Below, in pieces: positions 1 through 6,538 of a DNA stretch of 18,827 bases (positions within the stretch are counted from its first letter, which is position 1; every line of letters begins with the position of its first letter). The DNA comes from Candidatus Omnitrophota bacterium (GTDB lineage: Bacteria; Omnitrophota; Gorgyraeia; Tantalellales; Tantalellaceae), in contig DAOVKF010000013.1 in NCBI GenBank assembly GCA_030631915.1, positions 1-18,827 of the forward strand, read 5' to 3'. The notes beneath the pieces were generated by a model. That model was not told where the DNA came from. It searched no databases and saw nothing but the letters and a program-made list of their open reading frames with translations. Both the position numbers and the translations under genes were made by a program.

Positions 1-1
1 A

Positions 2-721
2 AATGCAGTGTGGAGTGCTGATTATAAAGGACAGTTTCATACACGAGATGAGCGAGTATGTTATCCGCTTACTATTAGCGATAATTACAGCCGGTATTTG
101 CTGGAATGCGAAGGGTTGATAGGCCCTAGATATAAAGAAACAAGAGCAGTATTTCAAAAAGTATTCTCTGAATACGGTTTACCAGAAGCGATACGAGTAG
201 ATAATGGAACACCGTTTAGTGGTAAATGTCCTGGAGGGTTAAGCCGGTTATCGGTATGGTGGATACAGCTTGGGATTATTCCTGAGCGTATAGATAAAGG
301 TTGTCCGCAACAGAATGGACGCCATGAACGTATGCATCGGACATTAAAAGAGGAAACGCTTTATCCGGTAAGTCGGGATATGCAAGACCAGCAAAAACGC
401 TTTGATCTATTCCGAGTAGATTATAACGATAACCGGCCACATGAAGCTTTAGGACAAGATGTTCCAAACGCGTATTACAGGAAATCGACAAAACCCTATC
501 GGAAAAAGCTAAAGAAGCCGGAATATGATCGTGGTTATACAGTTAGACATGTTCGTCATAGTGGTGAAATAAGCTTTAAGGGCACGATGTATTCAGTAAC
601 AAGATTATTAACGGGACAACCCGTTGGTCTGCAAGAAGTTGCTGATGGAAAATGGAAGCTATCTTATAGCTTCCATCCAATAGGAATACTTGATTTAAGA
701 AAGAAGAGGATTATTAAATAA
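2..721 (+). CDS. IS481-family transposase, 5' end cut by window edge
   Basis: This is the 3' part of a DDE transposase with an integrase (rve) core. The reading frame is open to the left window edge, so the GTG at 8 is an internal valine codon, not a start, and the N-terminal helix-turn-helix lies outside. Counting from that GTG as residue 1, the acidic triad is visible: D5 in WSADYKGQF, D65 in RVDNGTPF and E107 in QQNGRHERMHRTLKEE. The C-terminal stretch (about 185-225, with GQPVGLQEV) matches the extra domain typical of IS481 transposases. It is the only real plus-strand gene here, and is visibly richer in A and T than the biosynthesis genes, which fits horizontal arrival. No frameshift or internal stop is seen, so it could be active. 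Family call is firm; the exact element is unknown. Confidence 0.88.
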   Translation, partial: NAVWSADYKGQFHTRDERVCYPLTISDNYSRYLLECEGLIGPRYKETRAVFQKVFSEYGLPEAIRVDNGTPFSGKCPGGLSRLSVWWIQLGIIPERIDKGCPQQNGRHERMHRTLKEETLYPVSRDMQDQQKRFDLFRVDYNDNRPHEALGQDVPNAYYRKSTKPYRKKLKKPEYDRGYTVRHVRHSGEISFKGTMYSVTRLLTGQPVGLQEVADGKWKLSYSFHPIGILDLRKKRIIK

Positions 722-779
722 TGGGGAAAGTGTAAAGGATGTCCCCGGTTTAAAGTGTAAACCATGTTTCAGTTGCACA
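722..779 (+). mobile_element. Probable right end of the IS481-like element
   Basis: The 58 bases after the transposase stop contain two spaced GTGTAAA words (730-736 and 755-761) around a GTCCCCGGTTTAAA stretch, and end in TTGCACA (773-779). Read on the minus strand this starts TGTGCAAC, and an element tip beginning with TGT is common in IS481 elements. Repeated short words near the tip are the usual form of transposase-binding sites. The left end is outside the window, so neither the inverted repeat partner nor a target duplication can be verified. Confidence 0.4.
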
Positions 780-965
780 CCCAGACCTGTCCCCAAAATT
801 AATCTTAGGCCTGTCCCCCTTTATGTTTTTTTAAAAGTCTCCAGTTACAAAGGCAGAAACAGACTCGCTAATGACTTACTTCTTGATGAAAGCGTCTTAT
901 AGGGGGACGGGTCGGGGATTGATTCTGGGGACGGGTCGGGGATTGATTCTGGGGACAGGTCTGGG
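780..965. repeat. Foldback (MITE-like) element with ~41-bp inverted repeats
   Basis: The left arm (780-820) is an inverted copy of the right arm (901-965) if one extra 24-bp unit in the right arm is skipped: by eye 34 of 41 positions agree. The outer 16 bases are a perfect match (CCCAGACCTGTCCCCA at 780-795 against its complement at 950-965), and the inner end matches over GTCCCCCT (813-820 against 901-908). Most mismatches are transitions. The 80-bp core (821-900) has no open frame. No transposase is inside, so it would be non-autonomous. It begins directly where the IS481-like end appears to stop. Confidence 0.6.
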
Positions 966-968
966 TTT
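903..968. repeat. 24-bp tandem repeat (two perfect copies plus a partial)
   Basis: Two identical 24-bp units occupy 903-926 and 927-950. Each starts GGGGACGGGTCGGGG and ends ATTGATTCT. A third, diverged partial copy (GGGGACAGGTCTGGGTTT) covers 951-968. The array forms the right arm of the foldback element at 780-965 and explains why that arm is one unit longer than the left. There are no spacers, so it is not a CRISPR array. Confidence 0.85.
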
Positions 969-1037
969 AACTTTTCCCCCGCCCCGGGTTTAATTCGAGA
1001 ACCGTCCCCATTTACGTCCAAGTTGCCGGGGGTGTTT

Positions 1038-1200
1038 GTAGAAAGCCTGCTCCGGGGTGTTCCGTACAGAAGAAGAGTACGTCACACGTTACTACAATTC
1101 CGACGCGGCCGAGCCTGGAAAAATAAAGTTTAAACGTAGACCATAGGTTGTAGAAGTTTACTCTTCTTCTGGTAGGAATGCCCCGGAGCAGGCTTTCTGC
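1038..1200. repeat. Foldback element carrying the dispersed 40-bp repeat
   Basis: Arms of 42 bp (1038-1079 and 1159-1200) are inverted copies, 36 of 42 positions matching by eye, separated by a 79-base loop. The arm core reads GGAATGCCCCGGAGCAGGCT on the plus strand of the right copy. The right arm extended to 1155-1194 recurs as a 40-base direct repeat with a single mismatch at 17714-17753. I see no transposase or convincing reading frame in the loop. It lies downstream of nadX, and as RNA the paired arms might help end the long transcript, though no T-run follows closely. Possible origins are a REP-type or MITE-type element. Confidence 0.65.
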
Positions 1201-1269
1201 GTTGCAGTGTCAAGGGTCGAGGGGGAGTCAGGAGAGTCAAAAAGCTGGGAGTTGGGATTTGGGGGAGGA
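1201..1269. other. Low-complexity intergenic tail after nadX
   Basis: With 722-1200 this completes the 548-base non-coding stretch 722-1269. It holds loosely repeated GTCAAGGG, GAGTCAGG, GAGTCAA and GGGATTTGGG words and no open frame, promoter or convincing terminator hairpin. Similar words occur at 17608-17667 at the other end of the biosynthesis block. Confidence 0.5.
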
Positions 1270-2082
1270 TCACGTCCCGACGCGGACGGTGTCAAAGTAC
1301 TCACGAAGCGCGGCTATCGCGGATAATACGGCCAGATAGCTTGTCTTTGGATTTTCCGGAGAAGGGATGTTCTCGGTGCGGGTAATAATGGTGCCGGACA
1401 TTCCCTTTATCTCTATCTCGTGGATATTCGTCTTATATTCGGGGGACACGATTATCCTTACCCCTGTCTTTTGAGCGCCTATCCCTGCAATGGATAAAAG
1501 CGCTGACACGTTGATGTTCCTGGGGAAAGCTTTTACGGCATCCGCGGCATTCCCTTCGAATATGACCGTCTCTTCTGTCACAGACCCGATGTCGATCCCT
1601 TTTTCCTTAAGATATGGCGCGCCTTTGACGGACCCCGGCGGCTTTCGTGTTGTTAAGGTCACGCTGTCGAGGCCCCCTATCCTGGCGGCTTTCAAGGCGT
1701 CTATGCCGGAAACCGCGCCCGAAGGTAATATTATCTTTACCCCCTTTTGCCTTGCTTCCTGTAAAAGCTCCATGTTATCCAGTATGCCGCCGACGCTCAT
1801 TACCAGGATATCCTTTCTCTTCCGCACAGCCGTCTTCACCAGCTCCCGGGCGAGAGAAGGGGACACCGCCTCTATGGTCAGATCCGCTGTTGCCAGGACC
1901 TCTTCCGCGTCAGAGGCCGTCCTGGCAACGGAAAGTTCCTTTTCCAGCAGCGCCGTCTTCCGGGGATCGATATCCCAGAGGATCAGCGCGGATATATGCG
2001 CGGTCATTTCCCCGGCCGCGGCCCTGGCCAGGGCTGAACCGATATTTCCGCAGCCTATAATTCCCAGAGTCTTCCGTGACAT
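1270..2082 (-). CDS. nadX: L-aspartate dehydrogenase (NadX)
   Basis: Oxidises L-aspartate to iminoaspartate with NAD(P)+, feeding quinolinate synthase in de novo NAD synthesis. The 270-residue length is normal for the family. The N-terminal Rossmann fold shows GCGNIG at residues 10-15, the central block shows SGAVSGIDALKAA at 121-133, and the C-terminal domain carries NIHEIEIKG with His221, which matches the conserved active-site histidine region of archaeal and bacterial aspartate dehydrogenases. The start at 2082 follows a clear purine-rich GAGGAGAGGG ribosome-binding site. It is the last gene of the minus-strand block, 39 bases after nadA, and that neighbour is what makes a NAD role, rather than a general dehydrogenase role, most likely. 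It replaces nadB, which is absent here. No strong terminator follows. Confidence 0.92.
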   Translation of the reverse strand: MSRKTLGIIGCGNIGSALARAAAGEMTAHISALILWDIDPRKTALLEKELSVARTASDAEEVLATADLTIEAVSPSLARELVKTAVRKRKDILVMSVGGILDNMELLQEARQKGVKIILPSGAVSGIDALKAARIGGLDSVTLTTRKPPGSVKGAPYLKEKGIDIGSVTEETVIFEGNAADAVKAFPRNINVSALLSIAGIGAQKTGVRIIVSPEYKTNIHEIEIKGMSGTIITRTENIPSPENPKTSYLAVLSAIAALREYFDTVRVGT

Positions 2083-2121
2083 GAACCCTCTCCTCTATTA
2101 ATACCGTGCGGGGGCCGGAAC

Positions 2122-3069
2122 CTACAACTTCTTCTGCGTTACTTCGAGCATGCGTTCCAGTGACCTGCGCGCGCCTGTCGCTATTTCATCCGGCACTCTG
2201 ACTTCCCATTCCATCTGTTCAAGGGACCGGGCGACCCAGCCCAGTGTCGTCAGTTTCATATTGGCGCACACGAACAGTTTCGTGGGAACATAGAACTTCT
2301 TCCCCGGGTTATCCTGTCTGAGTTTATAGATGATCCCCATTTCTGTGCCAACTATAAATTCTTCACGCGGGCAGTTCTTAACGTATTTGACCATGCCGGC
2401 GGTACTTCCGATATAGTCAGCCATGTCCAGAACTTCCTTCCGGCATTCGGGATGGGCGATGAATTCGGCGTCAGGATGCGCGCGCCTGGCGTTCAGGACT
2501 TCCTCCTGTGTAAGGCGCATATGCACGACACAGCACCCGTCCCATAAAATGACCTCTTTATCGGGCACCTGCTCCCTTACGTAACGCCCGAGATTCTTAT
2601 CGGGCACAAAGATGATCTTGTCTTCCTTCATGGACCTTACCACTTCGACGGCATTGGAAGACGTGCAGCATATATCGCTTTCCGCCTTGACCGCGGCGGA
2701 CGAATTGACATAACATACGACCGCCGCTTCCGGATACTCGTCCTTTTTCTTTCTCAGCTTTTCGGCCGTGATCATTTCGGCAAGAGGGCACCCCGCCTCT
2801 TTGACCGGCAGAAGTACGACCTTGTCGGGATTCAGCAGGGAAGCGCTTTCCGCCATGAACGACACACCGCAAAAAACCACTGTTTTCTGCGTAGCCATGG
2901 TAACCGCGCGGGCCAGGGCATAGGAATCCCCGGTGATATCGGCTATCTCCTGTATCTCGTCACGCTGGTAACTGTGGGCGATGATAAGGGCGCCCCTTTC
3001 TTTTTTTAGCTCCGAGATCTTTCTCTGCAGGTGTTCTTTATATTTGCAATCAAAGCCTTCCCTGATCAT
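2122..3069 (-). CDS. nadA: Quinolinate synthase (NadA)
   Basis: Condenses iminoaspartate with dihydroxyacetone phosphate to quinolinate, using an oxygen-sensitive [4Fe-4S] cluster. The 315-residue protein has the three-fold repeated NadA architecture. The likely cluster ligands are Cys94 (EAGCPLAEM), Cys180 (WDGCCVVH; Cys179 is adjacent) and Cys268 (LFVCANM), spaced about 86-88 residues apart as in known NadA proteins. Other family motifs are IIAHSYQRDEIQEIAD (29-44), GDSYALAR (47-54), FCGVSFMAESA (66-76), CCTSSNAVEVV (134-144) and GTEMGI (241-246). The start at 3069 has a good GGGAGG ribosome-binding site. It follows panC by 26 bases and precedes nadX, giving the first two steps of NAD synthesis. 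nadC, the next step, is not in the window. Confidence 0.97.
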   Translation of the reverse strand: MIREGFDCKYKEHLQRKISELKKERGALIIAHSYQRDEIQEIADITGDSYALARAVTMATQKTVVFCGVSFMAESASLLNPDKVVLLPVKEAGCPLAEMITAEKLRKKKDEYPEAAVVCYVNSSAAVKAESDICCTSSNAVEVVRSMKEDKIIFVPDKNLGRYVREQVPDKEVILWDGCCVVHMRLTQEEVLNARRAHPDAEFIAHPECRKEVLDMADYIGSTAGMVKYVKNCPREEFIVGTEMGIIYKLRQDNPGKKFYVPTKLFVCANMKLTTLGWVARSLEQMEWEVRVPDEIATGARRSLERMLEVTQKKL

Positions 3070-3095
3070 ACTTTCCTCCCTGACTCTCTGACGCT

Positions 3096-3965
3096 TTAAG
3101 CCTCTGACTCCCGCGTCTTCCCGATCCGGATATTGTCAATAAGACGGGTCCTGCCTACACGGGCCGCTACTGCTATAAGCGTATTCTCTTTTACCCGGTC
3201 AAGCGGCATGAGACCATGCGCATCGACTATCTCTATGTAATCGATACGCAGATCAGGCGTTTCCCTCATCATGTTCTCCATCTCCGTTCTTATCTTATCC
3301 GCCGAGTATTCACCGCCTGCCACGAGATCTTCGGCCCTCTTCAGGGAACGGAAAAGGCCCGGCGCCTGTCCTCTTTCCTCCGGAGATAAACAGCTGTTCC
3401 GCGAACTCATTGCCAGCCCGTCCGCTTCCCTGACAATGGGCATAACGCGGACCTCTGTATCCATATTCAGGTCCTCCACCATCCTCTTTATAACAACGGA
3501 CTGCTGGGCGTCCTTTTGGCCGAAATAAATCACATGAGGCTTGGTAATATTCAAAAATTTGGCAACTACCGTGGCAACGCCGCGGAAATGTCCGGGCTTG
3601 GATAATCCGCATAAACCCCGGACAATAACCCCTGTCGGCTCCACGAATGTGCTGTATCCATCGGGATACATCTCTTCCTCTGAAGGAATGAACATGACAT
3701 CCACCCCGTGTTCCTCTGAAATGTGCCTGTCTCTCTCTATATCCCTCGGATACCTGTCCAGATCCTCACCCGGGCCGAACTGGACCGGGTTGACAAAAAC
3801 ACTGACGGCCACAATATCACATTCCTTGCGGGCGGCATCCACAAGGCTCATATGCCCGTCGTGAAGGTAACCCATTGTGGGCACGAAACCAAGTGTCTTA
3901 CCCTCCCCCCGAATATTTCGGGAATAGCGCCTCATCTCTTCTATAGCCGTAATGACCTGCATCAT
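3096..3965 (-). CDS. panC: Pantothenate synthetase (pantoate--beta-alanine ligase)
   Basis: Joins pantoate and beta-alanine with ATP to make pantothenate, the coenzyme A precursor. The 289-residue length is close to the family norm. The nucleotidyltransferase HIGH-type motif is in PTMGYLHDGH (29-38). SVFVNPVQFGPGEDLDRYPR (55-74) and GQKDAQQ (149-155) form the active site, and AMSSRN (185-190) is the KMSKS-like loop. The start offers two successive ATG codons (3965 and 3962), and neither has a strong ribosome-binding site. A 7-bp hairpin lies 18 bases upstream. panB and panD are absent, so pantoate and beta-alanine must come from elsewhere. It lies between folK and nadA in the run of single cofactor genes at the end of the block. 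Confidence 0.97.
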   Translation of the reverse strand: MMQVITAIEEMRRYSRNIRGEGKTLGFVPTMGYLHDGHMSLVDAARKECDIVAVSVFVNPVQFGPGEDLDRYPRDIERDRHISEEHGVDVMFIPSEEEMYPDGYSTFVEPTGVIVRGLCGLSKPGHFRGVATVVAKFLNITKPHVIYFGQKDAQQSVVIKRMVEDLNMDTEVRVMPIVREADGLAMSSRNSCLSPEERGQAPGLFRSLKRAEDLVAGGEYSADKIRTEMENMMRETPDLRIDYIEIVDAHGLMPLDRVKENTLIAVAARVGRTRLIDNIRIGKTRESEA

Positions 3966-3983
3966 CGTGAATCGCTTTTCAGC

Positions 3984-4001
3984 CGCAGGTTTCCACCTGC
4001 G
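3984..4001 (-). promoter_or_regulatory. Intercistronic hairpin with GNRA loop before panC
   Basis: On the transcribed strand the folK-panC spacer contains CGCAGGT-GGAA-ACCTGCG: a perfect 7-bp stem closed by GGAA, a GNRA-type tetraloop. It starts 6 bases after the folK stop and ends 18 bases before the panC start. No T-run follows, so it is not an ordinary terminator. It could stabilise an mRNA end after processing or affect initiation at panC, which lacks a strong ribosome-binding site. The structure is seen in the sequence; the role is inferred. Confidence 0.5.
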
Positions 4002-4007
4002 ACTGTC

Positions 4008-4472
4008 TCAGCGCTCCCTCACTGCCTCGTATAATTCCCGGATCGTCTCCTTAAACACCGGATGCCTGACGTCCGGCGCGACTTCCGCAAGTCCGCGCAG
4101 GACAAAGTATCTTTCATGCATCCTCGGATGAGGTATTGTCAGATCATCCGTTCTCAGGATCACATCGTCATAAAGAAGGATATCGATATCAATGATACGG
4201 GGATGGTCTTTCGCGGACTTTTCCCGTTTCAGGTCTTTTTCGATCCGTTCGCAGGCACGGAGACATTCCTGCGGAGAAAACCCGGTCTTTATCCCGACCA
4301 CGCCGTTGATATAATCTTCCTGCGGCGGCCCTCCAACCGGCTTTGTCCGGTAAAACGCGGACCTCATCTCGACCTTTATGCCGCCTGTCCCGTTCAGTCC
4401 CCGAACTGCCTGTTCGCAGTTGTATTCTTTATCACCGATATTCGATCCTATCCCGAGATAAACCACTGACAT
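4008..4472 (-). CDS. folK: HPPK: 6-hydroxymethyl-7,8-dihydropterin pyrophosphokinase
   Basis: Transfers pyrophosphate from ATP to 6-hydroxymethyl-7,8-dihydropterin in folate synthesis. The protein begins MSVVYLGIGSNIGD, the usual HPPK N-terminus. It carries FYRTKPVGGPPQEDYINGVV, then the signature HPRIIDIDILLYDD, whose aspartates bind magnesium, and IPHPRMHERYFVLRGLAEVAPD near the C-terminus. I chose the ATG at 4472 (154 residues) because GAAGG stands 5 bases upstream and the family motif then begins at once. The ATG at 4484 would add four residues but has no ribosome-binding site. It is a stand-alone folK without folP or folB, placed between dapL (73-base gap) and panC. Confidence 0.95.
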   Translation of the reverse strand: MSVVYLGIGSNIGDKEYNCEQAVRGLNGTGGIKVEMRSAFYRTKPVGGPPQEDYINGVVGIKTGFSPQECLRACERIEKDLKREKSAKDHPRIIDIDILLYDDVILRTDDLTIPHPRMHERYFVLRGLAEVAPDVRHPVFKETIRELYEAVRER

Positions 4473-4477
4473 ATCAA

Positions 4478-4482
4478 CCTTC
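4478..4482 (-). promoter_or_regulatory. Ribosome-binding site deciding the folK start
   Basis: GAAGG on the minus strand, 5 bases before the ATG at 4472. It overlaps the alternative upstream ATG at 4484, which itself is preceded only by A/T-rich sequence. This favours the shorter folK product. Confidence 0.5.
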
Positions 4483-4545
4483 ATTTTTAGTTAAAGCCTG
4501 GTTTCCGAGCAGGGACTAAGGTATGGAAGCCGGTTTGTTCCGCTG

Positions 4546-5715
4546 TTACGAAAAGAAGGCTTTTCTTATGCGCCTCACTGCCTCTTCGATCCTGCCGGTA
4601 TCGACAGTAAGCGCCATGCGCACGTAACCCTCGCCGAACTCGCCGAAACCGTTACCGGGCGTTACGACGATATCGGCCTTCTCAAGCGCGGCTCTGGCCA
4701 ATCCCGTTGAATCATACTTCCCGAATACCGGCGCCCATATATAGAACGTGGCTGCCGGACACGGCACTGCCCATCCCGCGGCATCGAGACCCTTGATGAG
4801 GATATCCCGTCTTTCCTTATAAGTCTTTCTCATCCCGGCAACGACCTTTTCAGCGTTTTGCAGGGCCTCAATAGAAGCTATCTGTATCGCGGTAAAGATG
4901 CCTGAATCAATGTTCGCCTTGACCTTTGCCAGGCCCGCGAGAATATCAGCGTTTCCCACTGCCATGCCCACTCTCCATCCGGTCATATTGAACGTTTTGG
5001 AAAGGGAGTGGAACTCAATGCCCGTATCCTTTGCGCCCTTTGTCTGAAGAAAACTCAAAGGTTTGAAATCGTCAAAGCTGATCTCCGTATAAGCCGCGTC
5101 CGAACAGACCATGATGCCGTGCCTTTGCGCGAATTCCACCAGCCTGCTGTAAAATCCGCTGTCACAGACCGCTCCGGTCGGATTGTTCGGATAGTTTATA
5201 TGCATGATCCTGCACCGCTCGGCGACATCACTATCGATGTCCTCTAAAACCGGGAGGAAACCGTTTTTCTCGAGAAGCGGCATTACATGGACTTCGGCCC
5301 CGGCGAATATAGCCCCGGAATTATACGGAGGATATCCCGGATCCGGCGTAAGCACAACGTCACCCGGATTTATAAACGCCAGGGGAATATGCGAAATACC
5401 CTCTTTTGAACCTATGAGCGGTAAGACTTCGGTATCAGGATCAAGGTCAACGTTAAAACGCGACCTATACCAGTCAGCCATGGCCTCTCTAAGGGTCCGC
5501 AGCCCTTTGTTCAAAGCATACCTGTGGACCGAGGGATCGCGACTGGCTTCATTAAGCTTACGGATGATAAAATCAGGGGCTGGAAGGTCCGGATCACCCA
5601 CGCCAAGGTCGATGACAGGCCTGCCTTCAGCGATAGCCAGCTGTTTCGCCCTGTCGATCTCCTCAAAAAGATACGGTGGTAACCGCTTCAAACGATCCGC
5701 GTACTCGATGTTCAT
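4546..5715 (-). CDS. dapL: LL-diaminopimelate aminotransferase (DapL)
   Basis: A PLP-dependent class I/II aminotransferase that converts tetrahydrodipicolinate directly to LL-diaminopimelate with glutamate as amino donor, bypassing DapD, DapC and DapE. Visible features in 389 residues: GVGDPDLPAP (38-47), GSKEGI (102-107), NYPNNPTG (174-181), D206 in CSDAAY, the Schiff-base Lys240 in FHSLSKTFNMTGWRVG, and R366 in EGYVRMAL for substrate carboxylate binding. GNGFGEFGEGYVR near the end is like DapL. Family I aminotransferases are easily confused, so the specific function rests on both this sequence and its place after dapF, dapA and dapB with no dapD or dapE present. It starts 48 bases after dapB with an AGGGA ribosome-binding site. 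Confidence 0.9.
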   Translation of the reverse strand: MNIEYADRLKRLPPYLFEEIDRAKQLAIAEGRPVIDLGVGDPDLPAPDFIIRKLNEASRDPSVHRYALNKGLRTLREAMADWYRSRFNVDLDPDTEVLPLIGSKEGISHIPLAFINPGDVVLTPDPGYPPYNSGAIFAGAEVHVMPLLEKNGFLPVLEDIDSDVAERCRIMHINYPNNPTGAVCDSGFYSRLVEFAQRHGIMVCSDAAYTEISFDDFKPLSFLQTKGAKDTGIEFHSLSKTFNMTGWRVGMAVGNADILAGLAKVKANIDSGIFTAIQIASIEALQNAEKVVAGMRKTYKERRDILIKGLDAAGWAVPCPAATFYIWAPVFGKYDSTGLARAALEKADIVVTPGNGFGEFGEGYVRMALTVDTGRIEEAVRRIRKAFFS

Positions 5716-5763
5716 GCGTCCCTTTTTTTTGATTCGTATACCGCTTGCTTACTGACTTCTGAC

Positions 5764-6507
5764 TTACGTTAACCCCAGCACATCCGCCATGCTGTATAAC
5801 CCGGGTTTCCTGCCTGAGGCGAATCTCGCGGCTTTAAGGGCGCCGGCCGCAAAAACATCGCGTGATCTGGCCTTATGCCGGATCTCCAGCACCTCATATT
5901 CACCGTCAAAAACGACCCCGTGTTCTCCTATGACCTCGCCTTTCCTGATCGCTTTGACACCGACATCTTTTCCGCAGGCGTCCTTAATGATCCTGGCTAT
6001 CATCCTGGCTGTGCCGCTCGGAGAATCTTTTTTGTGCACATGATGTGTCTCATCGACTTTTATGGAAAATCCCGGTCCCAGAACACTCGCGGCTCTTCTT
6101 ACCAGGTCGAACAACAGGTTTACACCCATTGCCATATTCGGAGAGAACACGATAGGGATCTTTTCCGAGGCTTCCATGATGGTATTTTCTCCGTCCGGGT
6201 CAAAACCGGTGGTGCCGATGACCATCGGAATACCGTTATCAACGCATTGCCGCACGTGTTCCAGTGCCGCCCCTGCTAACGTAAAATTGATCACGCAATC
6301 AATGTCCGCCGGGACCTCTTCCATGACGGACAGGACCTTAATACCGAGCTTTCCCAGCCCCAGGACATCTCCGACATCTTTTCCGATCGCGGGGTGGCCC
6401 TCATTTTCAAGGGCAGAAACTATCTCAAAGTCCTGTTCCCTGACCGCAAGACCCGCGATCCGCGTCCCCATTTTTCCGCATACGCCGCATATCCCTATTC
6501 TGATCAT
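5764..6507 (-). CDS. dapB: 4-hydroxy-tetrahydrodipicolinate reductase (DapB)
   Basis: Reduces the DapA product to tetrahydrodipicolinate with NAD(P)H. The protein of 247 residues is typical, slightly short. The N-terminal Rossmann domain has GVCGKMG (8-14), and VIGTTGF (96-102) lines the nucleotide site. The catalytic motif ETHHVHKKDSPSGTA (153-167) contains the His pair 155-156, Lys160 and the substrate-binding SGT. KGEVIGEHGVVFDG (189-202) and GLYSMADVLGL at the end complete the family pattern. The start at 6507 has a GGGAG ribosome-binding site 6 bases upstream. It follows dapA by 31 bases and precedes dapL, so the two supply and use tetrahydrodipicolinate in order. Confidence 0.97.
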   Translation of the reverse strand: MIRIGICGVCGKMGTRIAGLAVREQDFEIVSALENEGHPAIGKDVGDVLGLGKLGIKVLSVMEEVPADIDCVINFTLAGAALEHVRQCVDNGIPMVIGTTGFDPDGENTIMEASEKIPIVFSPNMAMGVNLLFDLVRRAASVLGPGFSIKVDETHHVHKKDSPSGTARMIARIIKDACGKDVGVKAIRKGEVIGEHGVVFDGEYEVLEIRHKARSRDVFAAGALKAARFASGRKPGLYSMADVLGLT

Positions 6508-6538
6508 TTTTAACTCCCGTTCACAGCATCTCAGTGCA

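Noticed and set aside
903..968. CRISPR-like tandem repeats
   Set aside because: Units are directly adjacent with no unique spacers, and no cas genes are near; the same applies to 18717-18782.
1044..1134. A short plus-strand reading frame through the left arm of the foldback, as a transposase C-terminus remnant
   Set aside because: About 30 residues with no recognisable motif, and the other copies read differently and stop, so coding origin is unsupported.
1490..2101. A 203-codon plus-strand frame across nadX
   Set aside because: Antisense shadow rich in Ser and Ala; nadX on the other strand has full family motifs.
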